From QZLE01 sp033852075 (GTDB lineage: Bacteria > Pseudomonadota > Gammaproteobacteria > QZLD01): a DNA stretch of 32,266 nucleotides. Positions 1 through 7,582 of the stretch are shown in pieces. The stretch spans positions 1 to 32,266 of the forward strand of contig JAWSVC010000048.1 of assembly GCA_033852075.1 (NCBI GenBank). The letters are read 5' to 3'. The first letter of the stretch is position 1. Each line of letters begins with the position of its first letter. A program made the position numbers and the translations under genes. Below the pieces are notes generated by a model, which was not told the DNA's origin, did no database searches, and worked only from the letters and a program-made list of their open reading frames with translations.

Positions 1-24
1 GCGCGAGGCACGAGCAGTCGAACG
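1..24. repeat. Truncated copy of the CAGTCGAA interspersed repeat
   Basis: The first bases of the window (ACGAGCAGTCGAACGG) match the inner end of the large inverted repeat at 23601-23702, which reads ACGAACAGTCGAAGGG on the minus strand. The copy is cut by the window edge. It belongs to the same interspersed family as the copies near 12740, 13337, 23601 and 25084. Confidence 0.5.
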
Positions 25-102
25 GTTATATAAATTCCCCGGACACTAATGAGCGTAGGCCGGTATCCAGCAAAAGGGATTAGGGTGTAAGTAACAAAAT
101 GC

Positions 103-180
103 CGTCATCCCCAACTTGATTGGGGATCTCGATAAGTTAGGCGCTATTATCTTGAGATTCCCGCCTGCGCGGGAATGACG
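103..180. repeat. REPIN-like pair of inverted palindromes
   Basis: Two small hairpins face each other. ATCCCCAA/TTGGGGAT spans 107-127 with a 5-base loop, and ATTCCCGC/GCGGGAAT spans 157-176 with loop CTGC. The outer ends read GTCAT and ATGAC, and the inner ends ATCTC and GAGAT, so the whole block is an inverted pair of REP-type units. The same architecture recurs at 2260-2408. No transposase of the REP-associated type is in the window. The block lies just upstream of dsbD. Confidence 0.7.
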
Positions 181-267
181 GGGCTTGTTATTGGAATGAC
201 GAAGTTTTTTGGCTCTGAGTCTTCCATGGTATGGTAAAGTCTATTTTGAGGTGTAAAAGGTTTATTT

Positions 268-2133
268 ATGTTTAGTATTTTTCGTATTGCTCTGTTTTCA
301 ATATGTCTGATTTCAATCTCATCGGTTTCAATTGCCAAAGTAAGCTTCTTTAATCCAGATAACTCATCATCCGGTGAAAGTTCCGATATCTATGGTGACT
401 TCCTGCCGCCGGAACAAGCATTCATCTATTCTATTTTGAGCGTAAACAAACAGCAGATTACCCTTGCGTGGACAGTTGCTGAAGGTTATTACCTCTACAA
501 AGATAAATTTGAATTCTCAACCGATAGCGATATCAACATTGATAAGATCGCTTTTCCTCGGGGAGTTGAGGTGCAGGACCCTAAATATGGCTTGGTTGAG
601 GTATTTAAAGGTAATGTGGAGATACAGCTGATTTTTGATAAGCCAGTGCCAGAACAAGGAGTTGTTCTAAATTTCGACTATCAAGGGTGTGCTGAAGGTG
701 GTCTGTGCTACCCACTAATGCAGGGCGATTACCCGATTTTATTTAATGGACAATTGCCAGATTTTGATGTTGTAGAATTTGAAAAGGCTTTTCCAGATAA
801 TGACGCAACACCAGCCTTAGAAAATAAGCCTAGAGATAAGGTGGCTGAATTAGTCGTATCTCCGGTGCAGGTAGAGAAAAAAGAGGAAGGATTGTTAAGT
901 CAGGAGGGTATCCTTGCTTCTCTGTCTGATAAAGGTTTTGCAATAAATATCGCTGTGTTTTTCCTGGCGGGAATAGTCTCTGCCTTTTTAGGCTGCTCAT
1001 ATCCACTTATTCCTATTGTTTCCAGCCTGATTGCAGGGGAGGGTGAAGATGTTACTCCAGCCAGAGGGGCTGCACTTTCAGCAGTTTATGTTATTGCGAT
1101 GGCGTTGGTGTTAAGTTTGGCAGGTATAGCGGCGGCATCGATAGGTATTAATGTTACTGCATTGCTGCAAAACCCATATGTTCTTGGCGGTGTTAGTTTG
1201 ATTTTTGTCATTTTAGCCATAGCAATGTTTGGCAAATTACATATCTCCATGCCATCTGCCCTGACCAAATTTTTTGGCGATCTAAGTCATAAGCAAAAAA
1301 GCGGGTCATACATTGGCGCAGGAATAATGGGGGCGCTATCAGCCCTTATTGCAGGGCCATGCGCAACCCCGGTTTTGGCAGGTGCCTTGATTTATATTGC
1401 CAAGACTAATGACCTATTGCTTGGATGGTCTGCGCTGTTCGCGCTTGGGTTGGGTACTGGTATGCCACTTATAATTGTTGGCGCTGGAATTGGGTCTTTC
1501 CTGCCTAAGGCAGGTGAATGGATGACTATGTTTAAGGGGTTCTTTGGTTTTGTATTGCTGGGATTGGCGTTGTGGTTTATGCAGCAAGGCGGCCTTCCGC
1601 TAAGGATAGTTAACTTATTTTGGGGGTTGATATTCCTAAGTGCCGCAATCTATTTTATGCATAATGGCTTTAAACACCTAAAGTACAAAACCATTGCGGT
1701 ATTTTTGTTTGTGATGTTCGGTGGCATTTCTGTTTTTGGATTTGCGGCTGCGGGCTTTGGGGGTAAAAGTCTGTTTGCTCCATTCACACAGCCTGTTGCA
1801 TCAAACTTTACTTATGTGAACACCCTTGATGAACTTCAGGCGCGGATTGATGGTGAAAAACCCATTGTACTCTATTTTTCTGCAGAGTGGTGTTCGGTTT
1901 GCCGCTCACTCGAGGCTAATGTTTTGCCAGAGCCGGAGGTGGTAGAAGCTCTAAAGGGATGGAATCCAACTAAGATCGATATGACCATTATCGGTAATTT
2001 TCAAAAGGTATTGATGGAAAGGTATCAGATTGTGGGGCCGCCGACTCTTATCATGTTGGATGAGCAGGGTGTGGTTGTAAACCGCATTGTGGGAAGTGTT
2101 GATGTCGAGGGGTTGGTGGATAAATTGAGGTAG
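268..2133 (+). CDS. dsbD: Thiol:disulfide interchange protein DsbD
   Basis: DsbD carries electrons from cytoplasmic thioredoxin across the inner membrane to periplasmic reductases such as DsbC and cytochrome c maturation proteins. The 621-residue product has all three expected modules. After an N-terminal signal segment comes a periplasmic alpha domain with C141 and C147 (motif GCAEGGLCYP). A multi-spanning central domain follows, with the paired cysteines C243 (LGCSYP) and C365 (GPCATP). A C-terminal thioredoxin domain has the CSVC pair at 542-545. It is somewhat longer than the E. coli protein (about 565). The start is supported by AAAGG at 256-260, seven bases before the ATG. It stands alone, with a repeat block upstream and a 305-base gap downstream. 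Identification is firm. Confidence 0.96.
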   Translation: MFSIFRIALFSICLISISSVSIAKVSFFNPDNSSSGESSDIYGDFLPPEQAFIYSILSVNKQQITLAWTVAEGYYLYKDKFEFSTDSDINIDKIAFPRGVEVQDPKYGLVEVFKGNVEIQLIFDKPVPEQGVVLNFDYQGCAEGGLCYPLMQGDYPILFNGQLPDFDVVEFEKAFPDNDATPALENKPRDKVAELVVSPVQVEKKEEGLLSQEGILASLSDKGFAINIAVFFLAGIVSAFLGCSYPLIPIVSSLIAGEGEDVTPARGAALSAVYVIAMALVLSLAGIAAASIGINVTALLQNPYVLGGVSLIFVILAIAMFGKLHISMPSALTKFFGDLSHKQKSGSYIGAGIMGALSALIAGPCATPVLAGALIYIAKTNDLLLGWSALFALGLGTGMPLIIVGAGIGSFLPKAGEWMTMFKGFFGFVLLGLALWFMQQGGLPLRIVNLFWGLIFLSAAIYFMHNGFKHLKYKTIAVFLFVMFGGISVFGFAAAGFGGKSLFAPFTQPVASNFTYVNTLDELQARIDGEKPIVLYFSAEWCSVCRSLEANVLPEPEVVEALKGWNPTKIDMTIIGNFQKVLMERYQIVGPPTLIMLDEQGVVVNRIVGSVDVEGLVDKLR

Positions 2134-2438
2134 TTTGTGGAATCAATATGGTTGAGTCCTTAGGCCACCGTTGTCCGGGTAAATTTTTCAATGATTATTA
2201 AAAGCCTTGCTGTCAAAGTGTTTCCAGAGTAAAGCCCTAAGGACAAACTTAAAAAAACTGTCATACCGGCGAAGGCCGGTATCCAGTATGATTAATCACA
2301 TATTGAATCATATAAATTACATTACTTAAGACTTAAGCGTCTAATAAATAATAACTTATACTAAAATATCCAAAAGCTTTTCTGGATGCCGGCCTCCGCC
2401 GGCATGACGTTATTTTTGGATTTCGTTTTATAACAGCG
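2134..2438. other. Gene-free, repeat-filled gap after dsbD
   Basis: This 305-base gap has no convincing gene. It contains a TGTCCGGGTAAAT repeat copy (about 2166-2188), a 9-base inverted pair GTCCTTAGG/CCTAAGGAC (2156-2164 and 2236-2244), and a REPIN-like element (2260-2408). On the minus strand, about 2265 down to 2187 reads open and ends ...WKHFDSKAFNNH-stop. It could be a gene remnant, but I could not confirm that. Confidence 0.6.
2260..2408. repeat. REPIN/MITE-like element with 27-base terminal inverted repeats
   Basis: The left end, starting GTCATACCGGC, and the right end, ending GCCGGCATGAC, are inverted copies that agree at 24 of 27 bases by eye. Each end is itself a palindrome: ATACCGGC/GCCGGTAT at 63-82 of the 2200s, and ATGCCGGC/GCCGGCAT at 2386-2405. 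About 95 AT-rich bases separate them. This is the REPIN arrangement of two inverted REP units. Confidence 0.75.
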
Positions 2439-3068
2439 CTAAGCTTTTATCTTCTGTTGTAACTGAACCTTGATGTTCTTTATCTCGCTAATATCTACTG
2501 AATAGATCATCGCGCCAGAATACATCTTGCGTTTTAGCAGAATCTTGTTTTGGTTACGTTCGATAAGGGTTCCATTTTTGGTTTCGCCAGATACCATGGT
2601 GATTTCAACATTATGGTTGGCGTAATTATTAATCTTTTTCAGTGCTAGCTTTTTGAAAACAAATTTAGATATGTAGTGAGGTTTTTCCGGTTCAGTTTGA
2701 GGCACTAGTACTACATCAAGCGTATCTTCGTCATTGGTGTTGATATTAGAAATTGATTGTTGCGCATTTTCGTACATTGATTCTAAATTTGATGCGGTAT
2801 TGTGCATGCCGAAATCACGAATATGGGCGATAGCAGATGGAATGCCATTAAAATATATTGCAATTACAAGTAGTAAAGCTCCGGTACCTGCGGTAGCTAC
2901 GCAATAGCGGGCTTTTTCCCAGTACACAGCTGAAAATACAAACGATACCGGTGGCGCAAGGAACATAAGTAGCCCCCAGCCTAATCCTTTTCTGTTGGTT
3001 ACTATACGCAATAACCACAAGAAACCAAAAAGTGCCAGTGTTAGTCCTGCTGCGATAAGAATATGCAT
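2439..3068 (-). CDS. Membrane protein with a C-terminal Sm-like segment, function unknown
   Basis: I do not recognise this 209-residue protein by name. The first ~75 residues hold about three hydrophobic membrane segments (roughly 4-22, 30-48 and 57-74), followed by a polar linker. The last ~65 residues carry the alternating hydrophobic pattern of a small beta barrel: VEITMVSGETKNGTLIE, then NKILLKRKMYSG, then VDISEIKNIKV. This resembles the Sm1/Sm2 layout of LSm/Hfq-fold proteins (strand, G-turn, G-x-L, strand, final I-x-x-I). That fold call is inference from pattern only. The start has GAGGA a few bases upstream on the minus strand. A CRP-type dyad lies about 230 bases upstream, at -41.5 from a plausible -10 box, implying a 5' leader of about 190 bases. 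Confidence 0.7.
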   Translation of the reverse strand: MHILIAAGLTLALFGFLWLLRIVTNRKGLGWGLLMFLAPPVSFVFSAVYWEKARYCVATAGTGALLLVIAIYFNGIPSAIAHIRDFGMHNTASNLESMYENAQQSISNINTNDEDTLDVVLVPQTEPEKPHYISKFVFKKLALKKINNYANHNVEITMVSGETKNGTLIERNQNKILLKRKMYSGAMIYSVDISEIKNIKVQLQQKIKA

Positions 3069-3240
3069 GGTCAGTCCTCTTTTCTTATAATATTTTATTG
3101 GTTGTGCAGGCTATTACGTAACGGAGCGAATCGCATCTTTTCGATTTTATTTAGTAGCCACCACACCACTTTATTATTTTCTATCAAAAACTTTATCTAT
3201 TAGAATTTAATAATGTTATGTATGAATTAGAACAGAAATT

Positions 3241-3254
3241 GTGATACATATCAA
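3241..3254 (-). promoter_or_regulatory. Possible FNR-like box
   Basis: On the minus strand the bases read TTGAT-ATGT-ATCAC, nine of ten positions of the FNR consensus TTGAT-N4-ATCAA. It lies just downstream of the start predicted for the 2439-3068 gene, a position that would suit repression. It is a single short match in AT-rich DNA, so confidence is low. Confidence 0.25.
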
Positions 3255-3260
3255 CATTTA

Positions 3261-3273
3261 TACATAATAAATA
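3261..3273 (-). promoter_or_regulatory. Predicted CRP-dependent -10 box and start for the 2439-3068 gene
   Basis: On the minus strand TATTTA (3273-3268) begins 21 bases after the end of the CRP-type dyad at 3295-3310. That places an A at 3261 as +1 and the dyad centre at -41.5, the class II CRP geometry. No -35 box is needed in this class. This is a prediction from spacing only. Confidence 0.4.
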
Positions 3274-3294
3274 GCAATTTTCTTACAAAAGCAT

Positions 3295-3310
3295 TGTGAA
3301 CTGGTTCACG
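3295..3310. promoter_or_regulatory. CRP-type dyad upstream of the Sm-like membrane protein gene
   Basis: TGTGA-ACTGGT-TCACG matches the CRP consensus TGTGA-N6-TCACA at nine of ten fixed positions. Its 14-base core GTGAACTGGTTCAC is the exact reverse complement of the core at 32116-32129, ahead of sRNA 2. Confidence 0.6.
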
Positions 3311-3352
3311 ATTTTGCGTGATGATGTTGTTGTTACATTAATCAGGAATCGG

Positions 3353-4030
3353 TTACGGGAAACCGATTCCATGCTCCATTTGTTCTTCTACAATAGCGAG
3401 TCTGGCTGGTGTGCCTATATCTAGCCAAGGCCCTTGGTATATTTCACCGCTGCAGCGGTTGTTATCGATTGCATAATGGATAACGTCACGAAGAGGGAAT
3501 TTTTCAATTTTACGTTCTTGAAATAGTTTTGGAGAGAATATTCCGATTCCGCTATAAGTTAGTCTTTTAGATCCATCTTTTTCTAAGGAACCGTCTTCGT
3601 TAAGGTGAAAATCACCCTGTTGATGATGCTCTGGATTTCCAACCATTAGAAGATGCACATCACTTTCATCTGGTAACGTAACTTGGTCAAAATGGATAAA
3701 GCTCCATACATCACTACTTATAACCCAGAACGGTTTATCTCCTAGTAATGGTAGTGCTTTAGTTATGCCTCCACCTGTTTCTAAGGCTTCATCTTCGTGT
3801 GAATAAGATATTTGGGCGCCATAGCGACTTCCATCACCAAGAGTTTCTTCAATCATGTTTCCTAGCCATGCATGATTGATAACAAATTCTTTTATACCAC
3901 ACTCAATAAGGCGTTCGATTTGATGTTCTATAAGGGCTTTATTGCCAGCTTTTAGAAGTGGTTTAGGGCATTGGTCTGTCAACGGACGCATACGTTCTCC
4001 TCTGCCCGCTGCAAGTATCATTGCTTTCAT
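3353..4030 (-). CDS. murU: N-acetylmuramate-1-phosphate uridylyltransferase MurU
   Basis: MurU makes UDP-MurNAc from MurNAc-1-phosphate in the cell-wall recycling route that bypasses the MurA/MurB steps. The 225-residue sugar nucleotidyltransferase starts with the signature LAAGRGERMRPLT followed by PKPLL, has SSDVW at the metal-binding aspartate, and keeps the usual length of the family. It lies 127 bases downstream of amgK on the same strand and next to divergent lptD, the arrangement in Pseudomonas. That context separates it from other NDP-sugar pyrophosphorylases such as RmlA or HddC. A 10-base inverted repeat (GGAATCGGTT/AACCGATTCC, 3346-3371) covers its stop codon but has no T-run. Confidence 0.88.
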   Translation of the reverse strand: MKAMILAAGRGERMRPLTDQCPKPLLKAGNKALIEHQIERLIECGIKEFVINHAWLGNMIEETLGDGSRYGAQISYSHEDEALETGGGITKALPLLGDKPFWVISSDVWSFIHFDQVTLPDESDVHLLMVGNPEHHQQGDFHLNEDGSLEKDGSKRLTYSGIGIFSPKLFQERKIEKFPLRDVIHYAIDNNRCSGEIYQGPWLDIGTPARLAIVEEQMEHGIGFP

Positions 4031-4157
4031 GCTGCCTCCATCAGCTCTAATCCTGGCGATAGTGTAGGGAATTTTGCGGTAAATGCCAAATAGTTTGGTG
4101 GCATGTCTTTTTTAACTGGATTGTTAGTTTGTTTTTTTATGAAAAGAGGGCGTTTTC

Positions 4158-5156
4158 CTAAATAAATTTAGGTGCAACTTTTTGCTGGAATAACTCCAGA
4201 AATTCTTCAAAATCGTGGTGGCGAGATAGTGCATCCTGGATGTAATTTAAAGTTCTTGGTATGTCTTTTAGAAAACCAGCTTTTCCGTCTCTGTGATTGA
4301 GCCGGGCAAAGATACCGCTGGCCTTAAGATGGCGCTGTACTCCCATAAGGTCAAACCAGCGCAAAATCTGATTGATAGTTATGCTGTTTAGTAAAGGTTT
4401 AATCTCAGGACGAGAAAAATACTGGATAACCCAGTGCTTCACTTGTTCATAGGGCCAGGCAATATAACAGTCGCGCAAAAGTGAAACCAGGTCGTATGTG
4501 ATTGGGCCAATTACTGCGTCCTGAAAATCAATAACTCCTGGGTTGTTTTCTGAGGTTACCATTAGATTGCGGGAATGATAATCTCTGTGGACAAAGACTT
4601 TAGGCTGCTCTAAAGCGCTGTCTGCAAGTCTGGAAAATGCGTGATTGAGAATTTCATTCTCATCTGCGGTTAATTCAATTTCATAGTGAATCTTTAATAA
4701 CCATTCTCGGAATAACTCCATTTCATCCATTAAGAGCTCTCTGGAGTAATCAGGTGTTATTTCGCTGATTCTTGGGGCGTTTGTATGTATCTTGGCAAGC
4801 GCATCAAATGCATCTTTATAAAGTTTGTGTACGGATTCCGGTTCTTCTTCAAGTTGTGAAAGATAGTGCGTTGAGCCCAAGTCTTGTAATAATAAAAATC
4901 CCTGGTCAAGATCTAATTCAGATATGGTAGGAACATGAACTCCGATTCTGTCTAAAATGATATTTATGGCAATAAATGGTCTGCAGTCTTCTTTTTCTGG
5001 GGGAGCATCCATTATGATAAATGATTTATTGGAGCTGATGGCTCGAAAATATCTGCGAAAACTAGCATCTTCCGAGGCTGGTTCGAGAGAATCAATATGC
5101 ATGTGTAGATCAGAAGTGAGCCAGTTGTAGATTTTATCCTTCCGGATATCCGTCAT
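4158..5156 (-). CDS. amgK: MurNAc/GlcNAc anomeric kinase AmgK
   Basis: AmgK phosphorylates recycled N-acetylmuramate (and GlcNAc) at the anomeric position, giving the substrate of MurU. The 332-residue product has the aminoglycoside-phosphotransferase fold. The catalytic loop is HRDYHSRN at 190-197 with D192 as the likely base. The metal-binding motif is IDFQDAVIGP at 209-218, and FRRYFR near residue 33 lies in the N-lobe. Cytoplasmic, with no signal. Its position upstream of murU and divergent from lptD matches the Pseudomonas locus in which this recycling route confers intrinsic fosfomycin tolerance. The phosphatase MupP of the same route is not in the window. A generic APH-family kinase is the alternative, but the neighbourhood argues for AmgK. 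Confidence 0.88.
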   Translation of the reverse strand: MTDIRKDKIYNWLTSDLHMHIDSLEPASEDASFRRYFRAISSNKSFIIMDAPPEKEDCRPFIAINIILDRIGVHVPTISELDLDQGFLLLQDLGSTHYLSQLEEEPESVHKLYKDAFDALAKIHTNAPRISEITPDYSRELLMDEMELFREWLLKIHYEIELTADENEILNHAFSRLADSALEQPKVFVHRDYHSRNLMVTSENNPGVIDFQDAVIGPITYDLVSLLRDCYIAWPYEQVKHWVIQYFSRPEIKPLLNSITINQILRWFDLMGVQRHLKASGIFARLNHRDGKAGFLKDIPRTLNYIQDALSRHHDFEEFLELFQQKVAPKFI

Positions 5157-5402
5157 TTTTGTAATTCCATCTAAATCAAATAAGAAGGTTTATTAAAGCC
5201 AAAAATCTTTGAATTAAGTGTACACAATTTTTGGTGGATTGGATAAAAAAATATCAATGTAATGTAGGTAAATATGCATTGTGGCTTTAGAAATAATTTT
5301 ATTATGTGTTTGTCTAAGCCGATTCTGGCCCAACTGCTTGAACCATTGTTAAATATCTCATAACATGCGCTAACACTGTACTGGGAATATAAAAGTCTAT
5401 TA

Positions 5403-7547
5403 ATGATATCCAAGCTGGAAAAATCATCGCAATCTAACCATATCTGCAAACTATTTGTGGCAGTCTTGTTGTGTTTTGCGTTTATTAATATTGCTGTAGC
5501 GAACGGACATACAACAGACGATACCGTAGTTGAGGCAGATAAGATCTCCAAAGGTGAAAACGGCGAATTTTCACTAAGTGGTAATGCTGTAGTTTCGCAG
5601 GGCGACAAGGAAATACGTGCTGACAACATTACTTATAAACAAGAGGGTGGTAAGGTTGAAATCGGCGGGGGACTGGAATATAGCGATACGGATTTCAAAT
5701 TGAAGGGGAGTTCCGGGACTTTTAATCTGCAGCAGGAAACCGGCGTAATATTTGATGCTGAATATGGGTTAATAAATGAACCTGGTAATGGTAGCGCCAA
5801 ACAAATCAAGATCCAAAGTCGTACCAATGCTATTTTAGATGATTCAAATTATACAACCTGCCCGATAGGTAGAAATGATTGGCGTATTGTTGCATCAGAG
5901 ATAGAGCTGGATACAGGTGAAGGGATTGGGGTGTCGACACATACAAGGCTTGAGTTTTTTGATATTCCTGTGTTGTACTTTCCTTATTACCGCTTTCCGA
6001 TAGATGATAAGCGTAAAACAGGATTTTTATTGCCGCGAGGTGGTTATAGTAGCGAAGATGGTTTGGATTTGCGCATTCCATTTTATCTGAATCTAGCTCC
6101 AAATTATGATGCAACTCTGACACCAAGAGTTTTATCTCGACGAGGATTGGCGCTGGAGTCAGAATTTCGGTATTTGCTGGATAATCAGGCGGGAGAGGCC
6201 CATTTTGATTATTTGCCCGATGATGATTTGTATAAAGATGATCGTTATCTAATTTCATTTAATCAGAGTGGTTCGATATCGGAGAATATTACCAATAGAT
6301 TTGATTTGGCATATGTTTCTGATAAAGAATATTTTTCTGATTTGGGAAACAATACAGATATAGCCGGGGTAGATCACCTGAATAGCGCTATAGGATATTA
6401 TTATCGAGATGGTTATTGGGGGGCCGGACTTTTATTGCAGGCATATCAGATTATTGATGAGGATATTGAAAAGCAATACCAGCGGTTGCCAAAGTTTGAT
6501 CTTGTATATAACAACACGGATGACATATGGAATAAGCAATTTAGTTTCGAGCTTACTAATTTTGAACATCCGGATGATGAATCAAATCCTACAGGGATTA
6601 GGTCTGATATTTATTATAAACTTACCTATGATCTTGCTGATCCGGGTTGGTTTATACGGCCTGGTGTTTCGTTGCGCCAAAGCAATTATTCGTTAGATGA
6701 TTCCTATAATGAGTCTCGGACAATATACAGTATCACTGCAGATGTTGGTTTGATCCTTGAGAGAGATATGTCCTTGTTTGGAGTTAATCTGTTACAGACA
6801 TTTGAGCCGCGTTTATTTTTACTGCATACCCCTTATAGAGACCAGCAAAACATACCGGTATTTGATTCAACAATAAATAGTATGAGTTTTGCACAGTTGT
6901 TTGCCGAGAATCGTTTTAGTGGGACGGATAGAATTGGTGATACTACACAGGTTACGGCAGCCATCTCGAGCAATATAATTGATGGAAAAACAGGTTTTAA
7001 CCTACTGTCGTTGAATTTTGGTGAGATATTTTATCTAGAGGATAGGCTGGTAACCATTGGTGCAGACCAGATACAGACTGAAGCAAGCTCAAATTTTATT
7101 GCAAATCTACAATTATCACCAATTAAAGAATTAAGATTTTCTGGGGAAGTTGAGTGGAATCACGCACAAAGTTTTACCCAATTGGAACAGATGATAATAG
7201 AATATCGTCAAGATGATTTGAATCGTATTGGAATTAGTTATCTGGAGCAAAAAAACGAAAATGCCCAGAGAAGTGTTGATTCTGCAACGATGAATTTTTC
7301 ATGGCAGTATAATCAAAAGTGGCGTTTTGTTGGAAAATGGAATTACTCTTTATTGTATGATGCAACCCAGGAAACATTTGCAGGCGTTGAATTCGATAGT
7401 GGTTGTTGGGCCGCAAGGTTGATATCGCATAGATATATTGAAGAGATGGAAAATCCATCCGAAGCAAAACAGCAGATACTATTTCAAATTGAACTTTTGG
7501 GTGTGGGCGGTTTCGGAGAAGATATCGAAGAGTTTATGAATCCTTGA
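5403..7547 (+). CDS. lptD: LPS-assembly outer membrane protein LptD
   Basis: LptD inserts lipopolysaccharide into the outer leaflet of the outer membrane together with LptE. The 714-residue precursor has a signal peptide (cleavage near ...IAVANG, about residue 34). A periplasmic LptA-like beta-jellyroll (about 40-180) follows, with DKISKGENGEFSLSGNAVVSQGDKEI-type repeats. A long beta barrel then contains FPYYRFPIDDKRKTGFL. Outside the leader I find only two cysteines: C153 (TTCP) at the end of the jellyroll and C668 (SGCW) near the C-terminus. E. coli LptD has four, forming two interdomain disulfides, so a single disulfide is expected here. It is followed after 35 bases by its chaperone gene surA. 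The intergenic region upstream (5157-5402) is shared with divergent amgK. Confidence 0.95.
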   Translation: MISKLEKSSQSNHICKLFVAVLLCFAFINIAVANGHTTDDTVVEADKISKGENGEFSLSGNAVVSQGDKEIRADNITYKQEGGKVEIGGGLEYSDTDFKLKGSSGTFNLQQETGVIFDAEYGLINEPGNGSAKQIKIQSRTNAILDDSNYTTCPIGRNDWRIVASEIELDTGEGIGVSTHTRLEFFDIPVLYFPYYRFPIDDKRKTGFLLPRGGYSSEDGLDLRIPFYLNLAPNYDATLTPRVLSRRGLALESEFRYLLDNQAGEAHFDYLPDDDLYKDDRYLISFNQSGSISENITNRFDLAYVSDKEYFSDLGNNTDIAGVDHLNSAIGYYYRDGYWGAGLLLQAYQIIDEDIEKQYQRLPKFDLVYNNTDDIWNKQFSFELTNFEHPDDESNPTGIRSDIYYKLTYDLADPGWFIRPGVSLRQSNYSLDDSYNESRTIYSITADVGLILERDMSLFGVNLLQTFEPRLFLLHTPYRDQQNIPVFDSTINSMSFAQLFAENRFSGTDRIGDTTQVTAAISSNIIDGKTGFNLLSLNFGEIFYLEDRLVTIGADQIQTEASSNFIANLQLSPIKELRFSGEVEWNHAQSFTQLEQMIIEYRQDDLNRIGISYLEQKNENAQRSVDSATMNFSWQYNQKWRFVGKWNYSLLYDATQETFAGVEFDSGCWAARLISHRYIEEMENPSEAKQQILFQIELLGVGGFGEDIEEFMNP

Positions 7548-7582
7548 GTTTGGTTTTTTCCCGAATGAAAAAGGTGAAATAA

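Noticed and set aside
5171..5629. A 152-codon minus-strand frame overlapping the lptD start.
   Set aside because: It runs antisense through the lptD signal peptide and jellyroll, with no recognisable domain; it is a shadow frame.
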